This document shows, piece by piece, positions 53,217 to 61,356 of a DNA stretch of 64,000 bases (within the stretch, counting starts at the first letter, position 1; each line of letters begins with the position of its first letter). The stretch lies in assembly GCA_020638655.1 (NCBI GenBank), contig JACKIC010000002.1:62001-126000 (forward strand), in the 5' to 3' direction. Source of the DNA: Planctomycetota bacterium. GTDB lineage: Bacteria > Planctomycetota > UBA1135 > UBA2386. The notes beneath the pieces are model-generated. The model was not told the origin of the DNA, searched no databases, and saw only the letters and a program-made list of their open reading frames with translations. Made by a program: the position numbers and the translations under genes.

Positions 53217-54731
53217 ATGCTGTCGCGCCTGATGCGAACTTCGGCGTGGGTGTGGATCGTCCTGCTCGGGATCGTGGGCGCGTGCAACGGCAGCGGCTCG
53301 GGAGGGCCCCCGCCGCTGCGTGTGACGTCGCAGTCGCCGGCGCCGGGCAGCATCGTCGAGCCCGACGCCAGCGTGCGGCTGGTCTTCGACCGCGACCCGG
53401 ACCTCGCGACGCTGAGCGCCGATGCGCTGGTCGTGGGGGACGCCGGCGGCACGATCCCGGGCAGCCACAGCTACGACGCGGCGACCAGGACCTGGACGTG
53501 GATCGCCGACGACGAACTGCCGCGCGGCGCGCTGCTGACCGCGGTCGTCGCCGAGAGCGTGCGCACCGTCGAGCGCGGCGGGGTGCTCGGTCTGCGCTCG
53601 TGGAGCTTCCGTGTGCGGCAGGCCGCCCCCTCGGCGCCGCTGCTCGTGCGCACCCAGGCCGTGGCCTCGAGCGGCGTGTTCGTCGGCATGCACGGCGCCG
53701 GTGATGCGTTCGTCGCGGCCGGTTCGGAGTTCTGGGAGGTGGGGCGCGGCGCCGTCGGTCTGCCGGAGTCGATGCCGGTCGTGCAGGTCGGCAGGATGCT
53801 CGTCGACGCCGACGGCGGCGTCGCGGTGGCCGGCGGCCTGCTCGGCCCGGGCACCACGGTCGCCGGATTCTGTCGACGCTCGCTGCTGGGGTTCTGGAAC
53901 ACGAGCACGGTGATCCAGGACGATCCGGCCGCGACGCTGGTCGGCTACCGGCTGCTGGGCAACGCGCACGGTGAGGTCGTGTTGCACGGCCTGCTCGGCT
54001 ATCCGCCTGCGGCCTACACGCGCCACCACCTGCGCCGCGCGACCGTGGCTGCGCCGTTCAACTGGCAGTATCTGCCCGAGATCCTGCTGCAGGGCGGCGA
54101 CGACGTGCTCGCCTGCATCGACGATCGCGGCTTCGTCGCGACGCTGCGCGACGACGGCGACTACGTGCTCGCCGCGCGGCACGACCCGAGCGGCGCGATA
54201 GCGGTCTACACGGTCGCGCAGGGCCAGTTCCTGCGGGTCGAGTCGCTGAGCACGAGCGCCGACGGGCACCTGCGCGCGCTCTGGCAGGCTCCGGGCGGCG
54301 TCAAGCAGAGCTTCGCGGCGCCCGACGAGGGGTTCGCACCGGCCAGCGACGTGACGGTCCCGATCCCGGCGTGGTCGAACTGGCGCAGCGCGCCAACCGG
54401 CGCGATCGTCGGCTGGAACGGCCCGTCGGCGTTCCGTTCGGAAGCGGGCTCGCTGCAATGGAGGCAGGTCGCCCTCGACGCCGAGCCGATGGCTGCGGCG
54501 ATGTCGCCGCGCGGCGAGGCGGTGTTCGTCTACTTCATCTTGCCCGACCAGCTGATGATGCAACGCTGGCGGCCCGGTGAGGAGATCGCCGCGCCCGTGC
54601 CGATCGCCGTGATCCCGAGCGCGTTCAACGCGCAGCGGCGCGCCGACGTGGCCGTCGACGGCGCCGGGCGCGTGGTGGTGGCGTTCGTTCCGGGCGTTCC
54701 TGGCGACCTGGTCGCGATCCGCGTCGAGTAG
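53217..54731 (+). CDS. Lipoprotein with N-terminal Ig-like domain, unknown function
   Basis: A 504-residue exported protein. The signal VWIVLLGIVGAC gives a lipidated Cys; a Gly/Ser-rich spacer is followed by an SbsA-type/Big_5-like Ig domain (VTSQSPAPGSIVEPDASVRL through DELPRGALLTAVV). The remainder is a beta-rich region with irregular repeats (FVGMHGAGDAFVAAGSE; VVVAFVPGVPGDL) suggestive of a propeller, but no named family was identified. ATG 53217 positions the signal correctly. Follows the fusion lipoprotein by 38 nt and could be cotranscribed. Confidence 0.75.
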   Translation: MLSRLMRTSAWVWIVLLGIVGACNGSGSGGPPPLRVTSQSPAPGSIVEPDASVRLVFDRDPDLATLSADALVVGDAGGTIPGSHSYDAATRTWTWIADDELPRGALLTAVVAESVRTVERGGVLGLRSWSFRVRQAAPSAPLLVRTQAVASSGVFVGMHGAGDAFVAAGSEFWEVGRGAVGLPESMPVVQVGRMLVDADGGVAVAGGLLGPGTTVAGFCRRSLLGFWNTSTVIQDDPAATLVGYRLLGNAHGEVVLHGLLGYPPAAYTRHHLRRATVAAPFNWQYLPEILLQGGDDVLACIDDRGFVATLRDDGDYVLAARHDPSGAIAVYTVAQGQFLRVESLSTSADGHLRALWQAPGGVKQSFAAPDEGFAPASDVTVPIPAWSNWRSAPTGAIVGWNGPSAFRSEAGSLQWRQVALDAEPMAAAMSPRGEAVFVYFILPDQLMMQRWRPGEEIAAPVPIAVIPSAFNAQRRADVAVDGAGRVVVAFVPGVPGDLVAIRVE

Positions 54732-54770
54732 CACCCGGCGCTCGCGGTGGTCCGAGCCGCCGCGACCGCA

Positions 54771-55829
54771 TCACTGCCAGTCGAAGAACGTGACGATGCC
54801 GTAGTTGCGCGACACGTTGCCCGTGGTCGCGGTGGCGCTGCCCTGGCTGTAGATCACCGACATCGCCGGAGCGATGCCCACCTGCATCTGGTCGGCGTTG
54901 GAGACGGCCACGCCGCCGGGCGAGAAGAAGTCGAAGCAGACGACCTGGCTGCTGATGGTCAGGTCGTTGAAGGCCCGGTGGTTGGGGATCGGCGTGGACA
55001 GGCGGTAGTAGCCGTTGCTGTTGGTCATCGCCGACACCGCGAACAGGCCGTTCAGCGGCAGTTGCCCGTTGCAGGCAGGGCTGATGCCGGGGATCAGCGG
55101 CGCGAGCGAATACTGGGGCTGCAGCGTGCCGAAGGTGATCAGCCACGTCGCGAGCTGGTTGGCGGGCGCGTGGTTGAGGTCGCAGTACCAGGTGCCGCCG
55201 ACCTTGGTCTCGAGGCTCTGCAGCTGCGCGATCTGGTTGCCCGAGTGCGGGCAGCCGGCGGGGCCGGTGACGCGCGGCGACACGTAGTCGGCGCGGTCGA
55301 GGTAGTAGTTGAACGCAGCGCCGCCGTTGTTGTTGGCGATGATGCGGAACTCGACCGCGAGGTTCTTGCCGGCAACCGGCGTGTAGGGGGTGCTCAGCGT
55401 CAGCCACACCATGTTGCCGTTGGGGTTGGGGTTGCTGATGTTGCCGAGGTCGGGCAGCGTGTAGAGCGCCGGGCCGAACACCGAGGTGGGCGGCGAGAAG
55501 TAGTTGTTGTCGAAGTTGGTCAGCGCGTCGGCGGCGGTGCGGTCGGTCGGCCCCATCAGCACCTGCAACTGCAGCGACTTGCCGAGCGACATCGTGGTGC
55601 CGTCCTGACGGAAGCCGATGCGCGTGATGGGCCGGCCGGCGGGCACGCCGAGGTCCCAGGTCTCGTAGACCGCCATGATGCGCGACACGCCGTAGGCGTA
55701 GGGCCAGTTGGGGCTCGAGAAGTCACCGTTGAGGACGGTGGCGTGGTCGCTGGGGAACACCGCCGTGCCTTGGGCCGGCAACAGGGAACAGGTCAGCAGG
55801 GACGAGAGGAACAGGACACGGGCGAACAT
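54771..55829 (-). CDS. Secreted protein with shared C-terminal module, unknown function
   Basis: A 352-residue exported protein with a signal peptide (RVLFLSSLLTCSLLPAQG). The mature part is Asn/Pro/Gly-rich beta sequence (DNNYFSPPTSVFGP, ISNPNPNGNMVWLTL, NNNGGAAFNYYLDRADY). From about residue 237 comes a module with PIPNHRAFNDLTISSQ, GGVAVSNADQMQVGI, matching the C-terminal modules of the kelch and subtilase proteins. It lies downstream of the kinase and sigma-factor genes on the same strand (126-nt gap), so it may belong to their regulon or operon. Enzymatic function not evident. Confidence 0.72.
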   Translation of the reverse strand: MFARVLFLSSLLTCSLLPAQGTAVFPSDHATVLNGDFSSPNWPYAYGVSRIMAVYETWDLGVPAGRPITRIGFRQDGTTMSLGKSLQLQVLMGPTDRTAADALTNFDNNYFSPPTSVFGPALYTLPDLGNISNPNPNGNMVWLTLSTPYTPVAGKNLAVEFRIIANNNGGAAFNYYLDRADYVSPRVTGPAGCPHSGNQIAQLQSLETKVGGTWYCDLNHAPANQLATWLITFGTLQPQYSLAPLIPGISPACNGQLPLNGLFAVSAMTNSNGYYRLSTPIPNHRAFNDLTISSQVVCFDFFSPGGVAVSNADQMQVGIAPAMSVIYSQGSATATTGNVSRNYGIVTFFDWQ

Positions 55830-55955
55830 GGCAAGAGCTCCTTGGTGGACACGAGACCCGATGCGGGTCCCTGCTCTTGGTGAGCGGGGTGGTCGCGCGG
55901 CAGCGAACAGGCACTTCCCCGCGGCCGCAGAAAAACGGACGCGCGGCGCGCCGCA

Positions 55956-56603
55956 TCAATCGCCGTCGTCGCTCTCGTCGTCGCCACCGTCGCCGAACGC
56001 TCCCGACTGCAGCTGTTCGAGCTTGCGGGCCAGGCGCGGCAGCGCGCGCCGAAAGCGCATGCGCGCCGTGTCCTCGGGCAGTCCGAGGCGCGCGGCGACG
56101 TCGGCGAACGGCAGCCCTTCCCACTGTCGCAGCCGGATCACCTGGCGGTCGTCGGGGTCGAGCAACTCGAGCGCCAGGGCCACCCAGGCTTCCTGTTCCT
56201 TGCGCGCGAGCGCTTCGCTGGGCCGCGTCACCGACTCCTGGGGCCGGTCGAGGTGCAGCACGGAGTCCGACGGCACCGGCCGCTCCTTGGCCAGCGCGCG
56301 CCGCTCGGCGCCGTGCCAGTCGGCCTGGTCGCGAAGGGAGTTCTCGACGATGCGCCCGAGCAGGCGTCGGAAGGCGCGGCGACTGCCGGTCGCGAACCGC
56401 GGTCCGTAACACAACACCCGCAGCATCGCCTCCTGCACGTAGTCCTCGGTGTCGCCGCGGGCGCGCAGCAGCTGGCCCAGGCGCCCGTGCACATAGTTGC
56501 GGATCCACGGCAGCTCGCGCGCGACGAGGTGCTCGAGAGCCTGGCGGTCTCCGGCGTGCCACTGGCGCAGCAGGATCACGGTTTCGTCGGGTGGCGAGGA
56601 CAT
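55956..56603 (-). CDS. ECF-type RNA polymerase sigma factor
   Basis: A 215-residue sigma-70-family factor with regions 2 and 4 only. Region 2: LPWIRNYVHGRLGQLL, then DTEDYVQEAMLRVL; region 4: LLDPDDRQVIRLRQWEGL and GLPEDTARMRFRRALPRL, the helix-turn-helix for -35 recognition. The tail is acidic (about 15 residues, Asp/Gly-rich). Start 56603 (MSSPPDETV). It follows the Ser/Thr kinase gene by 62 nt; this kinase-sigma pairing is common in Planctomycetota, where phosphorylation rather than an anti-sigma factor is thought to control activity. No anti-sigma gene is adjacent. Confidence 0.92.
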   Translation of the reverse strand: MSSPPDETVILLRQWHAGDRQALEHLVARELPWIRNYVHGRLGQLLRARGDTEDYVQEAMLRVLCYGPRFATGSRRAFRRLLGRIVENSLRDQADWHGAERRALAKERPVPSDSVLHLDRPQESVTRPSEALARKEQEAWVALALELLDPDDRQVIRLRQWEGLPFADVAARLGLPEDTARMRFRRALPRLARKLEQLQSGAFGDGGDDESDDGD

Positions 56604-56665
56604 GGGGCGAGGCGCCGTGATCGTCGCCGCAGTGGCCCGAGGGCGCCACTGGTTCGGCTGGTGCG

Positions 56666-59600
56666 TCACTTCGGCAGGGCCTGCAGCCGCGCGTCGATCA
56701 TGCTGCGCAGCTCGTCGTCGGCGTCGGGCAACGCCCGTGCCTGTCGGTAGAGCTCGCGCAGCGCGACCGCGGCGTCCCCGCGCTGCCGCAGCGCTTCGGC
56801 GCGCCAGAACGACACGTCGGCGCGTGGCCCCCCGGCGGCCTGCTCGGCGCGGTCGACTGCCGACAGCGCCGCGGCGACGTCCTCGCCGGTGCCGCGGCGC
56901 AGCAGGCTGGTCACCAGCCTCAGCGCGTCGACGACGGAGTCCGGATGGGCCTCGGCCCAGCGTCGGCGCTCGGCGATCGCCTCGTCTTGGCGCCCCTGCC
57001 GCGAGAGGGCGAGGGCGAGCCCCTCGCTGGCCGACGCCAGCTCGGGTCGCGCGACCGTGGCGCGCCGGTACAGGTCGATGCACTCGTCCATGCGGTCCTG
57101 TCGCCAGCGGTGCGCGGCGAGGTTGACGAGTGCGGGGCCGCAGTCGCGGTCGAGGTCGATGGCGCGCAGGAAGTGGCGTTCGGCGCCGTCGGCGTCACCG
57201 CGGCGCCGGCACCAGTTGCCCGCCCACAGGTGCACCTCGGGGTCGCCGTCGCCGTGCTGCAGCGCCGCCTGCAGCGCCTGCTCGCTGCCCGCCGCGTCGT
57301 CGAGTTCGAGCCTGCGGAAGGCGAGGTCGACCCACGCCATCGCGCGTCCTGGTTGGCGTTGCACGACCTGTTCGAGGCTGTGTGCGGCGGCGGCCGCGTC
57401 GCCGCGCGCCGTGTGCGCGAGCGTGGCGACGACGTAGGGTTCGCTGTCCGCGGGGTCGAGCGCCGCGGCGCGTTCGGTGGCCGCGAGCGCCCCGTCGGGG
57501 TCGTCGAGAGCGAGCAGGATGTTGGCGAGCAGCAGGTGGCACTCGGGATTGACGGACACGAGCTCGAGGGCGCGTTCGGCGCTGGCGCGTGCGGGGACCG
57601 GCTGGTCGAGCGCGAGCAGCGCCGCGGCCTTGGCGAGGTGGGCCATGTGCGAGACCGGGGCGACGGTGACCGCGCGTTCCGCCACCGTCAGCGCCTCGGC
57701 TGCGCGGCCCACCTGCACGAGGGTGCGCGCCAGCCCGATCAAGGCGCTGGGGTCGTCGGCGCGGATCGTGAGCATGCGCCGGTAGCAGGCGACGGCCTGT
57801 TCGTCGTGCTGCGCGCGTTCGTGGATGCGCGCGATGCTGGCCAGCGGCAGCACCAGGTCAGGACGCGCTTCGACCACGCGTTGCTGCAGCCGCAGCGCGC
57901 GTTCGGGGCGGCTGTCCTCGAGCGCGAAGCCGATCCAGTACCAGACCACGGGCGAGTCGGGCCACGCAGCCGCGACGACGTCGGCGAACGCTTCGGTCGC
58001 CGGCGCGTCGCCGAGGTGGAAGAGCGCGTGCAGGTACTGGCAGTGGTAGAGGGCCCGGGCCGTGGGCGCGCGGAACACCGCCTGGCGCAGCGATTCGGCG
58101 GCGTGCTCGTACGCGGCGTGGTCGCCGCTGTCGTGCGCGAAGTGCAGCCAGCGCATGCCGCGAACGTAGTAGCCGAGCGCGCTGACGGGCGTCGCCGTCG
58201 TCGCCTGCGGCAGCAGCGGCGGCTGCGGCGTGAGTTTCTCGGTGGCCGTGACGGTGTCGCTGTGGGCGCCGAGCAGTTCGCGGTACAGCTCCGGCTGCGA
58301 CTGGCGCAGTTCCTCGCGCAGGGTCTGCGCCGTTGGGTCGCCGAGGCTCTCGTGCGCCAGCACCAGCGCGACCGTGCACTCGGGCAGGTCGGGCAGCAGC
58401 GCGCGCGCGGCCGTGGCGCGTTCGAGGGTGCGCCGCGGGTCGCCCTCGCCGAGTTCGAGGAACGCGTCTTCGAGCAGCTCCTCGACGCGCTGGCGCGTCT
58501 CGCTGGCGGCGGCGGCGGCGATGCGCGGCTGTTGCACCCACAGGTAGACGCTCAGCGAGAGCAGCGCGGGCACGCCGATCGCGAGCAGCAGTACCAGGGC
58601 TGCGCGCAGCGGCTCGCGCCGCACGAAGCGGCGCAGGCGCGTCGCCGGTCCGGGACGGCGCACGCTCACCGGTCGCAGCGAGAGCACGGCGCGGAGGTCG
58701 GCCGCGAACTCCGCCATCGTCTGGTAGCGCTCGTCGGGCGCCTTCTCGAGCGCGTGATCGAGCACCGCCAACAGGTCGTCGGGCAGCACCACGCCGTGGC
58801 GCCGCGGCGCCGTCGGTTCGGCGCGCAGCACCTGAGCCAGCACGGCCTGCGTGCTCGGCCCGTCGAACGCGCGGTGCAGCGTCAGCAGCTCGTAGAGCGT
58901 CGTGCCCAGCGAGAACACGTCGACGCGGTGGTCGACGCCGCCGCTCTTGCTTTCGACCTGCTCGGGGGCCACGTAGTGCGGCGTGCCGGCGAAGTCGCCG
59001 GTGAGCGTCAGGCCGGGGGTGTCGAGGTTGCGCGCCAGGCCGAAGTCCCCGAGCAGCGGCGTGCCGTCGCGGCGAAGGAGGATGTTGGCGGGCTTCACGT
59101 CGCGGTGCACCACGCCGTGCGCGTGGGCGTGGGCCAGCGCCTCGGCGATCGGCAGGACGCACGAGAGCGCCGCTTCGGCGTGGCTGCGTTTGGCCAGCCG
59201 CGCGCCGGCGCTGGGGTCGTCGAGCACCGAGCGCAGGGCTCCGGCGAGGCTGTCGCCGTCGAGGGTCGCCGAAGCTGTGCCAGAGAACTCTCGCAACACG
59301 GTCGCGAGCGAGCAGCCGTCGACGCGTTCCATGGCGAAGAAGTGCTCGCCGTCCGCCTCGCCGCTGGCGAACACCGGCACGAGGTGGTCGTGCTGCAGCT
59401 GCGCGAGCAGCTCGGCTTCGCGCCGGAACCGCACCAGGGCGGTGGGGCTCGCCAGGCGGTTGCCGGCCAGGACCTTGAGCGCGACCCGCCGGTGCAGCGA
59501 GAGCTGCAGCGCCTCGTAGACGACGCCCATGCCGCCGCGGCCCAGCTCGCGCAGCAGCCGGAAGTCGCCGAGGACCCGCGGCTCGTCGGGCGCGGCGGGG

Positions 59601-59773
59601 GACTCGTGCGCGCCGTCGGCGGGCTGTTCCTCGAGCAGCGCCTCGAGCAGCTCGCGCAGCTCGGGATGTGCGGCCAGCAGTGTTTCGTCGCTACTCAACG
59701 GACGGCGGCGATGCGCCTGCACGAGTTCGAGCGCGCGCGCCAGCTGCTGCAGCCCTGGATCGGTCCCCGACAT
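56666..59773 (-). CDS. Membrane-bound Ser/Thr protein kinase with TPR repeats
   Basis: A 1035-residue Hanks-type kinase. Catalytic domain about residues 70-365: GRGGMGVVYEA, VALK (Lys100), VHRDVKPANILL (Asp225), LGDFGLAR (Asp243), YVAPEQ. A short N-terminal helical segment precedes it. A transmembrane helix at about 389-413 (AALVLLLAIGVPALLSLSVY) leads to a C-terminal region of about 600 residues made of tetratricopeptide-type repeats (for example MAWVDLAFRRLELDDAAGSE). Start 59773. Upstream of the ECF sigma gene on the same strand (62 nt). Likely a sensor whose TPR part binds a partner outside the membrane and whose kinase controls the sigma factor. Confidence 0.93.
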   Translation of the reverse strand: MSGTDPGLQQLARALELVQAHRRRPLSSDETLLAAHPELRELLEALLEEQPADGAHESPAAPDEPRVLGDFRLLRELGRGGMGVVYEALQLSLHRRVALKVLAGNRLASPTALVRFRREAELLAQLQHDHLVPVFASGEADGEHFFAMERVDGCSLATVLREFSGTASATLDGDSLAGALRSVLDDPSAGARLAKRSHAEAALSCVLPIAEALAHAHAHGVVHRDVKPANILLRRDGTPLLGDFGLARNLDTPGLTLTGDFAGTPHYVAPEQVESKSGGVDHRVDVFSLGTTLYELLTLHRAFDGPSTQAVLAQVLRAEPTAPRRHGVVLPDDLLAVLDHALEKAPDERYQTMAEFAADLRAVLSLRPVSVRRPGPATRLRRFVRREPLRAALVLLLAIGVPALLSLSVYLWVQQPRIAAAAASETRQRVEELLEDAFLELGEGDPRRTLERATAARALLPDLPECTVALVLAHESLGDPTAQTLREELRQSQPELYRELLGAHSDTVTATEKLTPQPPLLPQATTATPVSALGYYVRGMRWLHFAHDSGDHAAYEHAAESLRQAVFRAPTARALYHCQYLHALFHLGDAPATEAFADVVAAAWPDSPVVWYWIGFALEDSRPERALRLQQRVVEARPDLVLPLASIARIHERAQHDEQAVACYRRMLTIRADDPSALIGLARTLVQVGRAAEALTVAERAVTVAPVSHMAHLAKAAALLALDQPVPARASAERALELVSVNPECHLLLANILLALDDPDGALAATERAAALDPADSEPYVVATLAHTARGDAAAAAHSLEQVVQRQPGRAMAWVDLAFRRLELDDAAGSEQALQAALQHGDGDPEVHLWAGNWCRRRGDADGAERHFLRAIDLDRDCGPALVNLAAHRWRQDRMDECIDLYRRATVARPELASASEGLALALSRQGRQDEAIAERRRWAEAHPDSVVDALRLVTSLLRRGTGEDVAAALSAVDRAEQAAGGPRADVSFWRAEALRQRGDAAVALRELYRQARALPDADDELRSMIDARLQALPK

Positions 59774-59885
59774 GCGGGGCAAGAGTAGCGGGTGGGCGGC
59801 CCGTCGGTGTTTCGCCGCGGCGAGTGAACCGCACGGCGGGGCCTGCGTTGGCGGCCCAACTCCACTCCGGATCCCAGGAGGTCCC

Positions 59886-61277
59886 ATGTACCGGCGCCAT
59901 CTCGCCACCTTGCTGCTGACGTTCTCGTTCCTCGTTCCCACGGCCCTCGCCCAGGCGGCTCCGCCGCCCCTGCCCGGCCTGCCGGCGCCGGCGAACGGCA
60001 CGATGATGGTGCACGGCAACTACCTCTACGTGCTGCGCGGCGACGTGCTCTACCAGTTCGACGCCGAGAGCCTGAGCCTGCTGCACTCGTTCGACTTCAA
60101 CCGGGAGGGCCGCCGCCCGCGCGCGCAGCCGCGCCGCCAGCCGGGGCTCGTGATCGAGCCGCCGGCGCAGGCCGAGGAGCCGGTGCCCACCGAGACGGTC
60201 GTCGAGGAGCCGGCCACGCTGGAACCCAAGGCGGTCGAGGAGGCGGTGAACAAGTCGCTGCAGTGGCTGATCAAACACCAGGACGAAGACGGTCGCTTCG
60301 ACTCGGACCAGTTCATGAAGCACGACACCACGGGCCAGGCCAGCGATGGCCCGGGCAACCCCGTGCACGACGTCGGTGCCACGGGCCTGGCGGTGCTGGC
60401 GATGCTCGGCACGGGCAGCACGATGCGGTCGGGCAACTACAAGTTCCAGATCAGCAAGGCCGTGAGCTGGTTGCGCGAGCAGCAGCAGGCCAACGGCATG
60501 ATCGGGGTCAACGCCTCGCACGACTTCATCTACGACCACGCGATCGCGACGTGGGCGATCTGCGAGGCCTACGGGCTCTCCCAGTACAAGCTGCTCAAGC
60601 CGGTCGCGCAGAACGCGCTCAACTACCTCGAGTCGCATCGCAACCCCTACGCCGTCTGGCGCTACCAGCCGCGCGACAACGACAACGACACGTCGGTGAC
60701 GACCTGGGCCGCGATGGCGCTGTGCTCGGGCCGATCCTTCGGGCTGCAGGTCAACCCCAACGCGGTGCAGATGATCGGCAACTGGTACGACCAGGTGACC
60801 GACGACAAGGGCCGCAGCGGCTACACCAAGGTCGGCGAACGTTCGTCGCGGAAGCCCGGTGACCACAGCGCACGCTTCCCGGTCGAACGCGGGGAGGCGC
60901 TGACCGCCGCGGCGCTGTTGGGGCGCTTCATGATCGGGCAGGAGCCGGCCAGCAAGGCCGTGATGGCGAAGTCGGCCGGGCTGCTGCTGGCGCAGCCGCC
61001 GCAGTGGCAGAAGGACCGTATCGACGCCTACTACTGGTTCTTCGGCAGCTTCGCGATGTACCAGATGGGCGGAGAGTTCTGGGAAGGTTGGGCGCCGCAC
61101 CTCGCCGGCTTGCTCACGCACCAACGCCAGGACGGCAACTTCGCCGGCTCGTGGGATCCGGTCGGCGTCTGGGACGAGGACGGCGGCCGCATCTACGCGA
61201 CCGCGCTGTACTCGCTGGCCCTGCAGACGGCGCAGCGCAAGGCGAAGCTGGTGCGGGCGCCGCAGATGATCCGCTGA
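59886..61277 (+). CDS. Secreted prenyltransferase/squalene-cyclase-repeat protein
   Basis: A 463-residue exported protein with signal peptide (LATLLLTFSFLVPTALAQA). After a Pro/Glu-rich region of about 100 residues come repeats of the alpha/alpha-barrel seen in squalene-hopene cyclases and prenyltransferases: SLQWLIKHQDEDGRFDSDQF, KAVSWLREQQQANGMIGVN, GLLTHQRQDGNFAGSWDP. No DXDD catalytic motif is visible, so an enzyme role is doubtful; such secreted barrels are frequent in Planctomycetota with unknown roles. Perfect AGGAGGT Shine-Dalgarno before ATG 59886. Divergent from the kinase gene. Confidence 0.85.
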   Translation: MYRRHLATLLLTFSFLVPTALAQAAPPPLPGLPAPANGTMMVHGNYLYVLRGDVLYQFDAESLSLLHSFDFNREGRRPRAQPRRQPGLVIEPPAQAEEPVPTETVVEEPATLEPKAVEEAVNKSLQWLIKHQDEDGRFDSDQFMKHDTTGQASDGPGNPVHDVGATGLAVLAMLGTGSTMRSGNYKFQISKAVSWLREQQQANGMIGVNASHDFIYDHAIATWAICEAYGLSQYKLLKPVAQNALNYLESHRNPYAVWRYQPRDNDNDTSVTTWAAMALCSGRSFGLQVNPNAVQMIGNWYDQVTDDKGRSGYTKVGERSSRKPGDHSARFPVERGEALTAAALLGRFMIGQEPASKAVMAKSAGLLLAQPPQWQKDRIDAYYWFFGSFAMYQMGGEFWEGWAPHLAGLLTHQRQDGNFAGSWDPVGVWDEDGGRIYATALYSLALQTAQRKAKLVRAPQMIR

Positions 61278-61356
61278 AGGCCTGATCGGTAACAGGCTTG
61301 TCGGTGCCAGCGGCGGTTCGGTTCACCCGCCCGCGGTTCTGCTAGAGTGCGCCGCC

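Noticed and set aside
59886..61277. A squalene-hopene cyclase enzyme
   Set aside because: The protein is exported, shorter than real cyclases (about 630-720 residues) and lacks a visible DXDD motif; only the repeat fold is supported.
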